A stretch of DNA of 10,310 nt from an uncultured Ignavibacteria bacterium (GCA_937974175.1 CALJIG010000126.1:1-10310), one strand, 5' to 3'; shown: positions 1 through 6,275, numbered from the stretch's first letter. A program made the numbers and translations. The notes: generated by a model not told the origin, from the letters alone.

Positions 1-19
1 TCTCTGCCACTGGTTAGCT

Positions 20-123
20 AAAACTCTCCCCTTGAGGGGAGTCCGACCGCAGGTCGGGAGGGGTGTCTGAGAGAACACCCACCGCCTCGTTTCACTCGGC
101 ACCTCCCTCAAGGGAGGAGTTTT
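20..123. repeat. GC-rich inverted-repeat element made of serial hairpins (MITE- or REP-like)
   Basis: The ends are related inverted repeats of about 22 nt (20-41 and 102-123), both beginning AAAACTC when read inward, with about four mismatches. Inside are consecutive small hairpins: CTCCCC/GGGGAG at 26-41, CCGACC/GGTCGG at 43-57, GGGTGT/ACACCC at 61-80 and CCTCCCT/AGGGAGG at 102-117. Its GC content is far above the flanking AT-rich DNA, which suggests an inserted dispersed element. It carries no credible gene. The open frame crossing it toward the next gene is incidental. Confidence 0.6.
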
Positions 124-206
124 GTTTTATTCTGATCCGACATGCGGTTAAATTGAATACCTTTAAATACTCATTCGGCGCATCTATTTTTATACAAAAA
201 CATAAT

Positions 207-1130
207 ATGAAATTAATTCTATTACTCATACTTCTCACTCCTCTGTTTTTATTTGCTCAGAAAGAGGTTGAGTTGACTGAAGGCAGCGAGGCAAAAGTCT
301 GCGGGCGGATTTTATACATCGACGGAATATATGTTTATGACGGTAACATAAGAGCGGATATATCCATACTGATGCAAGAAAATTCAAAACCTATTACGGG
401 CGGCTATAAATTGGGAGATACGATTGATATAAAAAGCGGCTGCCGGTATTATGTAACTATGATACAAAAATTCGGTCTGAACAGCTCATTAGGCTACGTT
501 ATTTTATCTAAAGAGCAAGACCTCACTGCATATCTTGATATGGGACTTTCTATACTTAAACTCGATGAAAAATTTATTATAGGAAGTCAGGAATGGCGGG
601 CAACACGCATTTCAAAAGATGATGCTGACTTTGAAATCAAGAGAAGTAAGAAAAAAACGGAATCGGTTACATTAAAGAAAAATGATTTGATATGGAATGG
701 TTTCACTTTGTATAAAATTTCCGATTTTCTTGCAAATGCTTCTGATAAGCTTAATGAACAGTGGACTATAGAATTGAAAGTTGTAAAAGATTATTCTTAT
801 CTTAATCCGAATACACCGAGCATTGACGGAGAATTAATAAATCCGCCGCCGATGGGTATCGATAGCCCTACCAGGCTTATCATCCGTAAGATGAAATATT
901 ATCCCAAGCAGGAATTTGATCAGAAAGAGTACGATGCGACTCCGGTAAAATACTGGGTATTGAAGGTATTTTTATATCACACCGGACGTGCCAGACCAAT
1001 GATTGAAATGGACTTATTGGGTTACAAAACCATGGAAGAATATGAAGGCTTTAAATCATTTGATACTGAAGCTGAGGTAATGCAATATGCGAAGGAGAAT
1101 GGGATAAGTGATATAGTTCCTGACGAATAA
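207..1130 (+). CDS. Secreted protein of unknown function
   Basis: This is a 307-residue protein that I do not recognise. The frame is open from position 63, but the first 48 codons run through the GC-rich repeat and do not look like protein. The ATG at 207 opens a textbook signal peptide: a Lys at residue 2, a hydrophobic stretch rich in Leu/Ile at about 3-16, and a probable signal peptidase I site after Ala17 (FA|QK). There is no lipobox, so export to the periplasm or outside is more likely than lipidation. The mature part has two cysteines (Cys32, Cys79) that could form a disulfide. It alternates beta-like hydrophobic stretches with a Lys-rich middle (about 145-160) and has no membrane segment. 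The C-terminus (SFDTEAEVMQYAKENGI) looks helical. The stop codon merges into the period-7 repeat that follows. The gene is monocistronic and convergent with the DUF2400 gene. Confidence 0.75.
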   Translation: MKLILLLILLTPLFLFAQKEVELTEGSEAKVCGRILYIDGIYVYDGNIRADISILMQENSKPITGGYKLGDTIDIKSGCRYYVTMIQKFGLNSSLGYVILSKEQDLTAYLDMGLSILKLDEKFIIGSQEWRATRISKDDADFEIKRSKKKTESVTLKKNDLIWNGFTLYKISDFLANASDKLNEQWTIELKVVKDYSYLNPNTPSIDGELINPPPMGIDSPTRLIIRKMKYYPKQEFDQKEYDATPVKYWVLKVFLYHTGRARPMIEMDLLGYKTMEEYEGFKSFDTEAEVMQYAKENGISDIVPDE

Positions 1131-1238
1131 TTATGAATTATGAATGCTGAATTATGAATTCATAGCACGTGTTATAACTTCAGCACCAATCACAAAATTT
1201 GTAATTCATAATTTATAATTCAGAATTCATAATTCCCT
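1128..1238. repeat. AATTATG-type degenerate heptamer repeat forming a large inverted repeat between convergent genes
   Basis: Degenerate units close to GAATTAT occur on the left (about 1131-1161). Their inverted complement (ATTCATA, ATAATTC) occurs on the right (about 1200-1236), so the gap can fold into a long, imperfect AT-only stem. The stem lies between two converging genes, so it may act as a bidirectional terminator, but there is no GC-rich stem or clean T-run. The right arm includes the last codons and the TGA stop of the minus-strand DUF2400 gene (GAA TTA TGA). Confidence 0.6.
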
Positions 1239-1985
1239 GCCGTCTATCCCCAGATGGCAAAGCACAAAATCGTATTTCACCGGGTCTTGAGGGTCGAATT
1301 CCTTCAGCTTTTCAGTAAGCTCAATTGCAAACTTAATATCGCACGATTTCCGCTTTACGAGCTTCAGTTTCTGAGCGATTTTGTACACGTGAGTATCGAC
1401 GGGCATAATGAGCTTTGAAGCGCTGACTTTATCCGACCAGATGCCTAAATCGATGTCATCCTTTCGTACCATCCAGCGAAGGTACATATTCAATCGCTTA
1501 GCAGTTGAATTTTTTGAGATATCAGGTAATAAGTAGTATATTTTATTGTTAGTTATGCTCTGCGAAAAGAACTGCAACGGAGCAGTAATATTTACTTCAT
1601 CTGCACTGTATAAATGCAGGAATAAATTTTTTAACGAGCCGTATTTTACCAGAGCTTTTTGAATTCCCAAAATCAGATTCGAGAGGTCTTTTTCATCATT
1701 GAAACGATAATACAAGCCTTTGAGATGCTTTTTGTCTTTAATCTGCGAATAATTAATGGTAAATTCGTAAGGATTCCATGAAATAGACTCGAAAAAACGA
1801 TGTGTGAACTGATTTATCTGGTCAACTCTGCCGTAGGCATACGACGAGATAATCAGTCCGGCAATTTCAATATCCCTTTCATCGCTGAACTTATAGAGCG
1901 TCCAGATGGGGTCTTTTGAAGACTGCTTTTTATGATATTTATGATAAAGATTATCTAAAAACTCTTTTAATTCTGCTTTTTTCAA
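1227..1985 (-). CDS. TIGR02757/DUF2400 family protein, HhH-GPD glycosylase-like
   Basis: This 252-residue protein matches my recollection of the TIGR02757 (DUF2400) family, common in Bacteroidota. Recognisable parts are the N-terminal helix pair followed by DERDIEIAGLIISSYAYGRV (about 35-54), the central FNDEKDLSNL stretch (about 95-104) and the C-terminal DPQDPVKYDFVLCHLGI (about 231-247). Residues 195-208 (PVDTHVYKIAQKLK) strongly resemble the VDTHI/V-x-R-V-xx-R segment of endonuclease III-type DNA glycosylases. There the Asp, equivalent to Asp197 here, is catalytic. The four-cysteine iron-sulfur cluster of those enzymes is absent. A DNA-repair role is plausible but unproven. The start is TTG (TTG AAA AAA); no ATG lies near enough to keep the family N-terminus. 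The gene starts 25 nt from the divergent 3HCDH-like gene, and its stop codon lies in a repeat. Confidence 0.8.
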   Translation of the reverse strand: MKKAELKEFLDNLYHKYHKKQSSKDPIWTLYKFSDERDIEIAGLIISSYAYGRVDQINQFTHRFFESISWNPYEFTINYSQIKDKKHLKGLYYRFNDEKDLSNLILGIQKALVKYGSLKNLFLHLYSADEVNITAPLQFFSQSITNNKIYYLLPDISKNSTAKRLNMYLRWMVRKDDIDLGIWSDKVSASKLIMPVDTHVYKIAQKLKLVKRKSCDIKFAIELTEKLKEFDPQDPVKYDFVLCHLGIDGREL

Positions 1986-2010
1986 TTAATTTTAAGCTTT
2001 TTCTATACAA

Positions 2011-2688
2011 ATGAAGAAAATATTAATACTGGGCGAAAACGAAAAACTGAACTCTGAACTGAAGCATATGTTCTATGCAGATTCCATTCTGACGAAAACA
2101 TCCAAGGAATTCCCCGATATCATTTTCGAAACTACTAATATAAACAGAGAGATTAAATTCAATAATCTTAAGTATATTGACGACAATTACGATGCCACGA
2201 CACCTGTGATTTCCTCGTCCATTTGCATTCCTGTGCTTGAGCAAAGCGTGGAATCATGGCGGCCTGAGCGAATAATCGGCGCTGCTCTCTACCCTACTTT
2301 TTCCGAATTGAAGGGAATGGAAATCTCTAAAACACATATTACTGACGAGCATATTTTCCCAAAAGTAAAAACATGGCTTGAGTATTTTAAGGAAGTTCAT
2401 GTTGCGACTGACAGAGCAGGATTGATACATCTCAGAATAATTTCTCTTATCATAAATGAAGCATATTTAGTATGGCAGGAAGGCACCTCAAACGAGGCTG
2501 ATATTGATACTGCGATGAAGCTCGGCACTAACTATCCTTACGGTCCGATTGAATGGAGCAAACGTATCGGCTTAGATCTCATATACCACGTTCTATTAAA
2601 GATGAATGATGAGTTTAAGGATGACAGGTACAGAATTACTCCCCTGTTGAAAGAAAAATACTTAGAGCAATTAATTGTTTCCAATTAA
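2011..2688 (+). CDS. 3-hydroxyacyl-CoA dehydrogenase C-domain-like protein, probably catalytically impaired
   Basis: This is a 225-residue protein. Residues about 118-215 are clearly the C-terminal helical domain of 3-hydroxyacyl-CoA dehydrogenases: INEAYLVWQEGTSNEADIDT, then AMKLGTNYPYGPIEWSKRIG and a terminal RYRITPLLKEKY. The N-terminal half is much shorter than the usual NAD-binding Rossmann domain of about 180 residues. Its start, KKILILGENEKL, lacks GxGxxG. Aligning IGAALYPTFSELKGMEI (89-105) without gaps to the family motif IGxHFFNPxPxMKLVEV puts Ala92 at the catalytic His and keeps Glu104 at the catalytic Glu. The family Asn in the IVNR segment corresponds to Leu141. Ordinary NAD-dependent dehydrogenation therefore looks unlikely; a structural or CoA-ester-binding role is inference. 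The ATG start has no clear Shine-Dalgarno site. The TAA stop is the first element of the heptamer repeat that follows. A short Bacteroidota paralogue group with this layout may exist. Confidence 0.75.
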   Translation: MKKILILGENEKLNSELKHMFYADSILTKTSKEFPDIIFETTNINREIKFNNLKYIDDNYDATTPVISSSICIPVLEQSVESWRPERIIGAALYPTFSELKGMEISKTHITDEHIFPKVKTWLEYFKEVHVATDRAGLIHLRIISLIINEAYLVWQEGTSNEADIDTAMKLGTNYPYGPIEWSKRIGLDLIYHVLLKMNDEFKDDRYRITPLLKEKYLEQLIVSN

Positions 2689-2786
2689 CAATTAGTAATT
2701 TACAATTAACAGCTAGTGCTGTTCTGAAAATTGTTAACTGATAATTGTTAATTCTTGTTAATTACTAATTGATAATTGTTAATTGA
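2684..2786. repeat. CAATTAA/TTAATTG degenerate heptamer array with inverted symmetry and a central hairpin
   Basis: Units of CAATTAA type run rightward from the 3HCDH-like stop codon. Units of TTAATTG/TTGTTAA type run into the start of the next gene, making an imperfect inverted repeat (about 2684-2711 against 2755-2786). In the middle is a perfect small hairpin, AACAGC (2708-2713) and GCTGTT (2718-2723), with loop TAGT. The array supplies both the upstream stop codon and the TTG start codon at 2783. Folding would place that start in a stem. Confidence 0.65.
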
Positions 2787-3409
2787 AAAAGACTACATAC
2801 TACATCGTCCGGCATGGCGAAACCATAGGCAACACTCAAAAAATAATTCAGGGACATTCCGATACAGAGCTAACGGAAAAAGGCATAGCCCAGGCTCATG
2901 CTATTCGTGAGGAACTGTCTCACATCAATTTTGCTGCTGCATATTCTTCTGATTTAGGCAGAGCAATCACTACTGCAGAAATATTTTTAAAAGATAAGAA
3001 GATTCCTTACAAAACTTCACCTTTGATTCGTGAGAGATGTTTCGGCAAGTATGAAACGGGGCTTTACAATGATATGTTCGAAGCGAACATAGAGTTTCAT
3101 GATATGCTGGAAAGTCTTGCGCATGAAGAACGGCGTGTATCGAAACTCTCCGATGATATTGAATGTGATGCAGAGCTATGGGAGCGTTTCAGTACATTCA
3201 TAAAAGAAACTGCTCCAAATTATATCAGTGAAAATGTTTTAGTAATCAGCCACGGCGGATTTATGAAGGCGCTTCTTCTTGAGCTTCACTACGATACTTA
3301 CGAAAATACTTTAAAAGGAAGATTCGGGAATACAGGATATATAAAATTATCTGTAGATGAGTCAAAGATTGAAATAGATGAAGTAAAAGGATTTACAATT
3401 CGGGAATAA
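2783..3409 (+). CDS. Histidine phosphatase superfamily protein (phosphoglycerate mutase-like)
   Basis: This 208-residue protein is a cytoplasmic histidine phosphatase. The N-terminal signature IVRHGET (8-14) supplies the phospho-accepting His11 and Arg10. Arg60 in YSSDLGRA fits the second phosphate-binding Arg. Glu84 in LIRERCFGKYE fits the acid/base Glu, and His157 in VISHGG fits the second catalytic His. The order and spacing match the family. Its length of about 200 residues fits GpmB, CobC or PhoE-type phosphatases better than cofactor-dependent phosphoglycerate mutase (about 250), and the exact substrate cannot be read from sequence. The start is TTG at 2783, giving nine residues before RHG as is usual; no ATG lies upstream of the motif in frame. 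It probably lies downstream of the 3HCDH-like gene in the same direction, separated by a 94-nt repeat array. Confidence 0.85.
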   Translation: MKKTTYYIVRHGETIGNTQKIIQGHSDTELTEKGIAQAHAIREELSHINFAAAYSSDLGRAITTAEIFLKDKKIPYKTSPLIRERCFGKYETGLYNDMFEANIEFHDMLESLAHEERRVSKLSDDIECDAELWERFSTFIKETAPNYISENVLVISHGGFMKALLLELHYDTYENTLKGRFGNTGYIKLSVDESKIEIDEVKGFTIRE

Positions 3410-3455
3410 TACCTTCTAGTATTACACTCCTCAATCAAAAAGAATAGTGTTATTT

Positions 3456-3500
3456 TCTCTGCGATCTTTGCGTAAAACTTCGCGTGCTTTGCGTTTAATT
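3456..3500. repeat. CTTTGCGT-containing intergenic repeat
   Basis: The short unit CTTTGCGT occurs at 3466-3473 and 3487-3494, inside a stretch of similar words (CTCTGCG, CTTCGCG). This resembles CTTTGCGT-rich intergenic repeats I recall from several Bacteroidota-type genomes. The rest of 3410-3531 holds no gene or other signal that I can support. Confidence 0.35.
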
Positions 3501-3531
3501 GAATACAGTACGAAAAACAGTTGTCTTAAAC

Positions 3532-3576
3532 AAAAAAGACCTGACAGGATTAAAAACCTGCCAGGTCTAATTTTTT
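3532..3576. terminator. Bidirectional intrinsic terminator between the phosphatase gene and ssrA
   Basis: The arms AGACCTGACAGG (3537-3548) and CCTGCCAGGTCT (3557-3568) form a 12-bp stem with one weak pair and an 8-nt loop. On the minus strand the stem is followed by a T-run (A-run 3532-3537 on plus), directly after the tmRNA 3' end. On the plus strand it is followed by AATTTTTT (3569-3576). It can therefore stop transcription of ssrA and of the convergent phosphatase gene. The left arm and loop, GACCTGACAGGATTAA, recur exactly at 5264-5279. Confidence 0.8.
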
Positions 3577-3577
3577 G

Positions 3578-3930
3578 TGGAAATGCCGGGAGTCGAACCC
3601 GGGTCCGGAAAGCAGACCATTAAAACTTCTACATATTTAGTCTGGTTTTCTTTGTCTCGTGATAAACGGCTAAACCGACAAAATGCTTATCACCAACCCT
3701 GAAAATCTCACCTTAAGCTACAGAGTATTACTCAAGGCCAACCTCTCTGTTTATCACTTCATATCCGCCGAGAGGTGGAGAGAGTACGAAGTGTTAGCGG
3801 CTTTATTAAGCTGCTAAAGCGTAATTGTAATCGTTGCCGATTGTAGTTTTCTACCCTTTTTTAGGTGCCTGGCAGGACCACCATATGCAGTTTTAAACAC
3901 CTAACAATCCGTCGAAACCGGTGCATTCCC
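3578..3930 (-). ncRNA. ssrA: Transfer-messenger RNA (tmRNA)
   Basis: This RNA rescues stalled ribosomes and tags the unfinished proteins for proteolysis. On the minus strand the 5' end GGGAATGCACCGGTTTCGAC carries the conserved GGTTTCGAC tRNA-like segment. The 3' end has a T-arm with GGGTTCGACTCCC. The terminal CATTTCC pairs with the first seven bases GGGAATG, giving the acceptor stem with one G-U pair. CCA is not encoded: the DNA continues ACAAAA after the stem, so CCA must be added. The length of 353 nt is normal for one-piece tmRNA. An internal tag frame ends in two stop codons. A terminator follows at once. It lies downstream of dppC but is probably transcribed on its own. Confidence 0.95.
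3803..3838 (-). other. tmRNA proteolysis tag reading frame (GNDYNYALAA)
   Basis: Within ssrA, the codons GGC AAC GAT TAC AAT TAC GCT TTA GCA GCT followed by TAA TAA encode GNDYNYALAA. The C-terminal ALAA is the classic ClpXP-type degradation end, and the layout parallels the E. coli tag ANDENYALAA. The resume codon is GGC (Gly) instead of Ala. From memory, Gly-first tags are typical of Bacteroidota. Confidence 0.85.
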
Positions 3931-3948
3931 AAGTGTTTAGTACATCTA

Positions 3949-3976
3949 TATATAATATACTTATAATTAGTGTTAA
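3949..3976 (-). promoter_or_regulatory. Candidate ssrA promoter
   Basis: On the minus strand, TTAACA (3971-3976) is separated by 16 nt from TATATA (3949-3954). Transcription would start about 12 nt before the mature tmRNA 5' end, which fits 5' trimming by RNase P. The region is very AT-rich, so chance matches are easy. Confidence 0.25.
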
Positions 3977-4002
3977 AAGTTTCTTTTTGATTAACACCTA
4001 TA

Positions 4003-4070
4003 TTGTAGAGACACAATACTTTGTGTCTCCTATGGTAATTTATAAGACGCAAAGTATTGCGTCTCTACAA
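4003..4070. repeat. Paired-hairpin inverted-repeat element, copy 1 (GTAGAGAC family)
   Basis: Two 26-nt arms (4003-4028 and 4045-4070) are inverted copies with two differences, separated by 16 nt. Each arm is itself a hairpin: AGACACAA-TACT-TTGTGTCT in the first and AGACGCAA-AGTA-TTGCGTCT in the second. The two differences form a compensatory A-T to G-C pair swap within the arm hairpin. The same arms, with the same swap, recur at 10243-10306. The arrangement resembles REP doublets (REPINs). It lies 73 nt upstream of the mature ssrA 5' end. Confidence 0.8.
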
Positions 4071-4083
4071 TCTTCCATTCTTA

Positions 4084-4158
4084 GTTTAAACCTTACAAAC
4101 TTTAAAACTTTAAAACTTTAAAAACTTTATAAACCTTATGAACTTTTAACTTTACAAA
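4084..4158. repeat. AAAACTTT-type tandem repeat after dppC
   Basis: Units of about eight bases (AAACTTTA, AAAACTTT) are repeated imperfectly, with TTAC/TTAT variants, right up to the dppC stop codon at 4159. There is no GC-rich stem. Together with the element at 4003-4070 and the ssrA promoter region, this accounts for nearly all of the gap between ssrA and dppC. Confidence 0.6.
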
Positions 4159-5241
4159 CTATCTCTTCAATTTCGGGTCCAATGCATCCCTCAATCCATC
4201 TCCAACAAGATTCACAGCAAAAATTGTAAGCATAATGGCTATTGAAGGAAACACTGCAAGTCCCCAGTTATTTCCGGCGATAATATATTTGTAACCGTCA
4301 AAAATCATCTGTCCCCAGCTTGCCGTTGGCGGCTGAACTCCAAGTCCTAAAAAGCTTAAGCTTGCTTCAAATAAAATAGCAGTTGCAAGCCCGACAGTTC
4401 CTGTTACAATCACAGGTCCCATGCTGTTTGGCAGCATGTGCTTTAATATAACTCGCGGCGCTTTAAATCCAATTGCCTTAGTTGCCTCTATATATTCTGT
4501 TTCTCTTAATGAGAAGAACTGCCCTCTTACTATTCTTGCAATATCAACCCAGCCTGTCAATCCAATTGCAACAAACGCCTGCCAGAAACCTTTACCGAGC
4601 ACTACAGAAAGTGCTATGATGAATAAAATCGATGGGAAAGCCCACACTACGTTTATTACCCACATTATAACAGCATCTGTTTTCCCTCTAAAATATCCTG
4701 CCATTGCACCGAGCAGCACACCGATAAAAATTGCAATGCTTTCTGAAATAATACCTACCGCTAAACTTACTCTGCTGCCGAAAATCAATCTGCTTAATAC
4801 ATCGCGTCCGAACCTGTCCGTTCCAAGATGAAACGTAAGCTCTTTATTCCATTCTTTCTGCGAATTCCCCTTCAGCTCGCTTTTATCTATATTTGCTTCA
4901 CTTCCGGAGAAGTCAGTGTAATAAACTTTTGAGTTATCTTCTTTAATAATATTCTGGATGGGAATATACTGCAGTTCACTTCCATCCATTTTTTTAATGA
5001 TAACATTTCCTTTAAAGCCGATTGGCTTTACGGAGTACTCAAGTATCTGCTGATTAGGATTGAATGGCGCAATTAATTCCGCCGTTGCAGCTATGATAAA
5101 CAGCAGCGCAATTATCACAAGTCCTGCCATTGCAAGCTTGTTGCGCTTTAATCTTTTCCATGAATAATGCCAAAGGCTTTTAGGCGTGGGGTCAATTATC
5201 ATCCCCTCTTCACGTATATAAACTTGTTCTGTTGTTTCCAA
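4159..5241 (-). CDS. dppC: Peptide ABC transporter permease, DppC/OppC type
   Basis: This 360-residue inner-membrane permease of a peptide/nickel-type ABC importer pairs with DppB. A soluble N-terminus with the family motif SLWHYSWKRLKRNKLAMAG (22-40) leads into the first membrane helix (about 38-58). The signature LGTDRFGRDVLSRLIFGSR lies at 139-157. About five more helices follow, with the cytoplasmic EAA loop at 252-272 (EATKAIGF...HMLPN) that docks the ATPase. The C-terminus ends GDGLRDALDPKLKR as is usual. Between APFNP (58-62) and LGTD there are 76 residues, clearly more than I recall for E. coli DppC; the extra part is hydrophilic and periplasmic. The start at 5241 is TTG. An ATG at 5202 would give 347 residues but has a badly spaced AGAGG. 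It follows dppB by 72 nt and is probably co-transcribed with it. The exact substrate is not certain. Confidence 0.9.
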   Translation of the reverse strand: METTEQVYIREEGMIIDPTPKSLWHYSWKRLKRNKLAMAGLVIIALLFIIAATAELIAPFNPNQQILEYSVKPIGFKGNVIIKKMDGSELQYIPIQNIIKEDNSKVYYTDFSGSEANIDKSELKGNSQKEWNKELTFHLGTDRFGRDVLSRLIFGSRVSLAVGIISESIAIFIGVLLGAMAGYFRGKTDAVIMWVINVVWAFPSILFIIALSVVLGKGFWQAFVAIGLTGWVDIARIVRGQFFSLRETEYIEATKAIGFKAPRVILKHMLPNSMGPVIVTGTVGLATAILFEASLSFLGLGVQPPTASWGQMIFDGYKYIIAGNNWGLAVFPSIAIMLTIFAVNLVGDGLRDALDPKLKR

Positions 5242-5263
5242 AAATTTTTATGAGATTATATTT

Positions 5264-5292
5264 GACCTGACAGGATTAACTCGCCGCGGCGA
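5264..5292. repeat. Dispersed GACCTGACAGGATTAA word with adjacent 12-bp perfect palindrome
   Basis: The 16-nt word at 5264-5279 is identical to 3538-3553, where it forms half of the ssrA terminator. Here it is followed by TCGCCGCGGCGA (5281-5292), a perfect GC-only-core palindrome, unusual in such AT-rich DNA. It lies in the 72-nt gap between dppB and dppC. It lacks a T-run, so it is not an obvious terminator. It could be the remains of a dispersed element or an RNA-processing stem. Confidence 0.5.
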
Positions 5293-5313
5293 ACTATCAG
5301 ATCTATTCAGTTA

Positions 5314-6240
5314 TCAAGACAATTTTACTTTTGGGTCGAGTACTGCATACAAAATATCGACAAAGAAATTTATTACTACGAATACTACTGCGCTGAACAA
5401 TACTGTTCCCTGTATCATAGGGAAATCCAGTTTCAAAATCGAATCGAATGCAAGCAGACCAATACCCGGCCAGTTGAATATATACTCTATAAAATACGCT
5501 CCACCCAGTGTAGCAGCAAGCGATGTACTGATTGTTGTTACAATCGGATTCAAAGCATTTCGCAAAGTGTGTTTAAAAATTACTTTGCCTGCGCTGAGGC
5601 CTTTTGCCTTTGCCGTTCTTACATAATCCTGAGTCATAGCATCCATCATAGATGAACGAGTGATTCTTGCAATGATTGCAAGCGGCCTTAATGCTAATGT
5701 TACCATAGGTAAAACTAAATAGCTCGGACCTTCTGAAATATATCCTGAGAGCGGAAACCATTTCAGCCAGAAGCCGAAAACTAATGCCATTATCAAACCG
5801 AATGCAAACGTCGGGAACGATATCCCGAAGAGCGCAAATAGCATTGATGCATTATCTAATGCCGTGTATGATTTCACTGCTGAAATTATTCCAATCATTA
5901 CCCCTAGAATTGCAGAGATTATCAATGCACTGAACGCAAGCAATGCAGTTGCAGGAAATTTATCAATGATAGTTTCCACTACATCTCTGTTTGTAGAGTA
6001 TGAGCGGCCTAAATCTCCTTGCACTGCCTTACCTAAAAATCTGAAATATTGTACATAGAGAGGTTTGTTTAATCCAAGCTCTTCACGGACGGCTTCAACT
6101 GATTGAACATCTGCGCGCTGCCCCAGCATAATTCTCGCAGGGTCGCCGGGAACAACGTAGAGTAAACAAAAAGTAACGGTTACTACTCCGAGTAATATTA
6201 AAATTGTGTATAGAAGATTTCTTATAATATAAGCTGTCAT
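5314..6240 (-). CDS. dppB: Peptide ABC transporter permease, DppB/OppB type
   Basis: This is a 308-residue inner-membrane permease, the family's usual length. It starts with a membrane helix (about 9-30) followed by the signature PGDPARIMLG (31-40) and the periplasmic stretch EELGLNKPLYVQYFRFL (53-69). Four to five further helices follow. The EAA loop lies at about 207-229 (VRTAKAKGLS...HTLRNAL) and contacts the ATPase. FNWPGIGLLAFDSI (255-268) and the end LYAVLDPKVK are further family marks. The ATG start at 6240 gives exactly the canonical N-terminus. A strong terminator (6322-6361) separates it from nlpC upstream, so dppB probably heads a dppBC transcript. No DppD/DppF ATPase gene is present in the window. 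The Dpp-versus-Opp distinction cannot be settled from sequence. Confidence 0.92.
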   Translation of the reverse strand: MTAYIIRNLLYTILILLGVVTVTFCLLYVVPGDPARIMLGQRADVQSVEAVREELGLNKPLYVQYFRFLGKAVQGDLGRSYSTNRDVVETIIDKFPATALLAFSALIISAILGVMIGIISAVKSYTALDNASMLFALFGISFPTFAFGLIMALVFGFWLKWFPLSGYISEGPSYLVLPMVTLALRPLAIIARITRSSMMDAMTQDYVRTAKAKGLSAGKVIFKHTLRNALNPIVTTISTSLAATLGGAYFIEYIFNWPGIGLLAFDSILKLDFPMIQGTVLFSAVVFVVINFFVDILYAVLDPKVKLS

Positions 6241-6275
6241 TATACTGTGATAAGATGCTGAAGAATAGCTTTCAA

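Noticed and set aside
63..206. N-terminal extension of the secreted protein (start at 63)
   Set aside because: It is translated from the GC-rich repeat element and hides an obvious signal peptide beginning at the ATG at 207.
1227..1260. Truncation of the DUF2400 gene by the adjoining repeat
   Set aside because: The stop lies in the repeat, but the protein still has its DPVKYDF...LGI end and normal family length, so it appears complete.
2023..2244. Open frame opposite the 3HCDH-like gene
   Set aside because: It is a shadow frame of a well-supported gene with no recognisable features.
3578..3610. Separate tRNA suggested by the T-arm and acceptor sequence
   Set aside because: The partner acceptor strand is 350 nt away at 3924-3930, with a tag frame between, so it is the tmRNA 3' end.
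4003..4070. Intrinsic terminator for dppC
   Set aside because: The stem is long but has no T-run after it, and the same structure occurs upstream of pyrF, so it fits a mobile repeat better.
3861..4121. Short open frames on both strands at 3861-4052 and 3921-4121
   Set aside because: They overlap the tmRNA gene or repeat DNA and have no protein-like composition or start signal.
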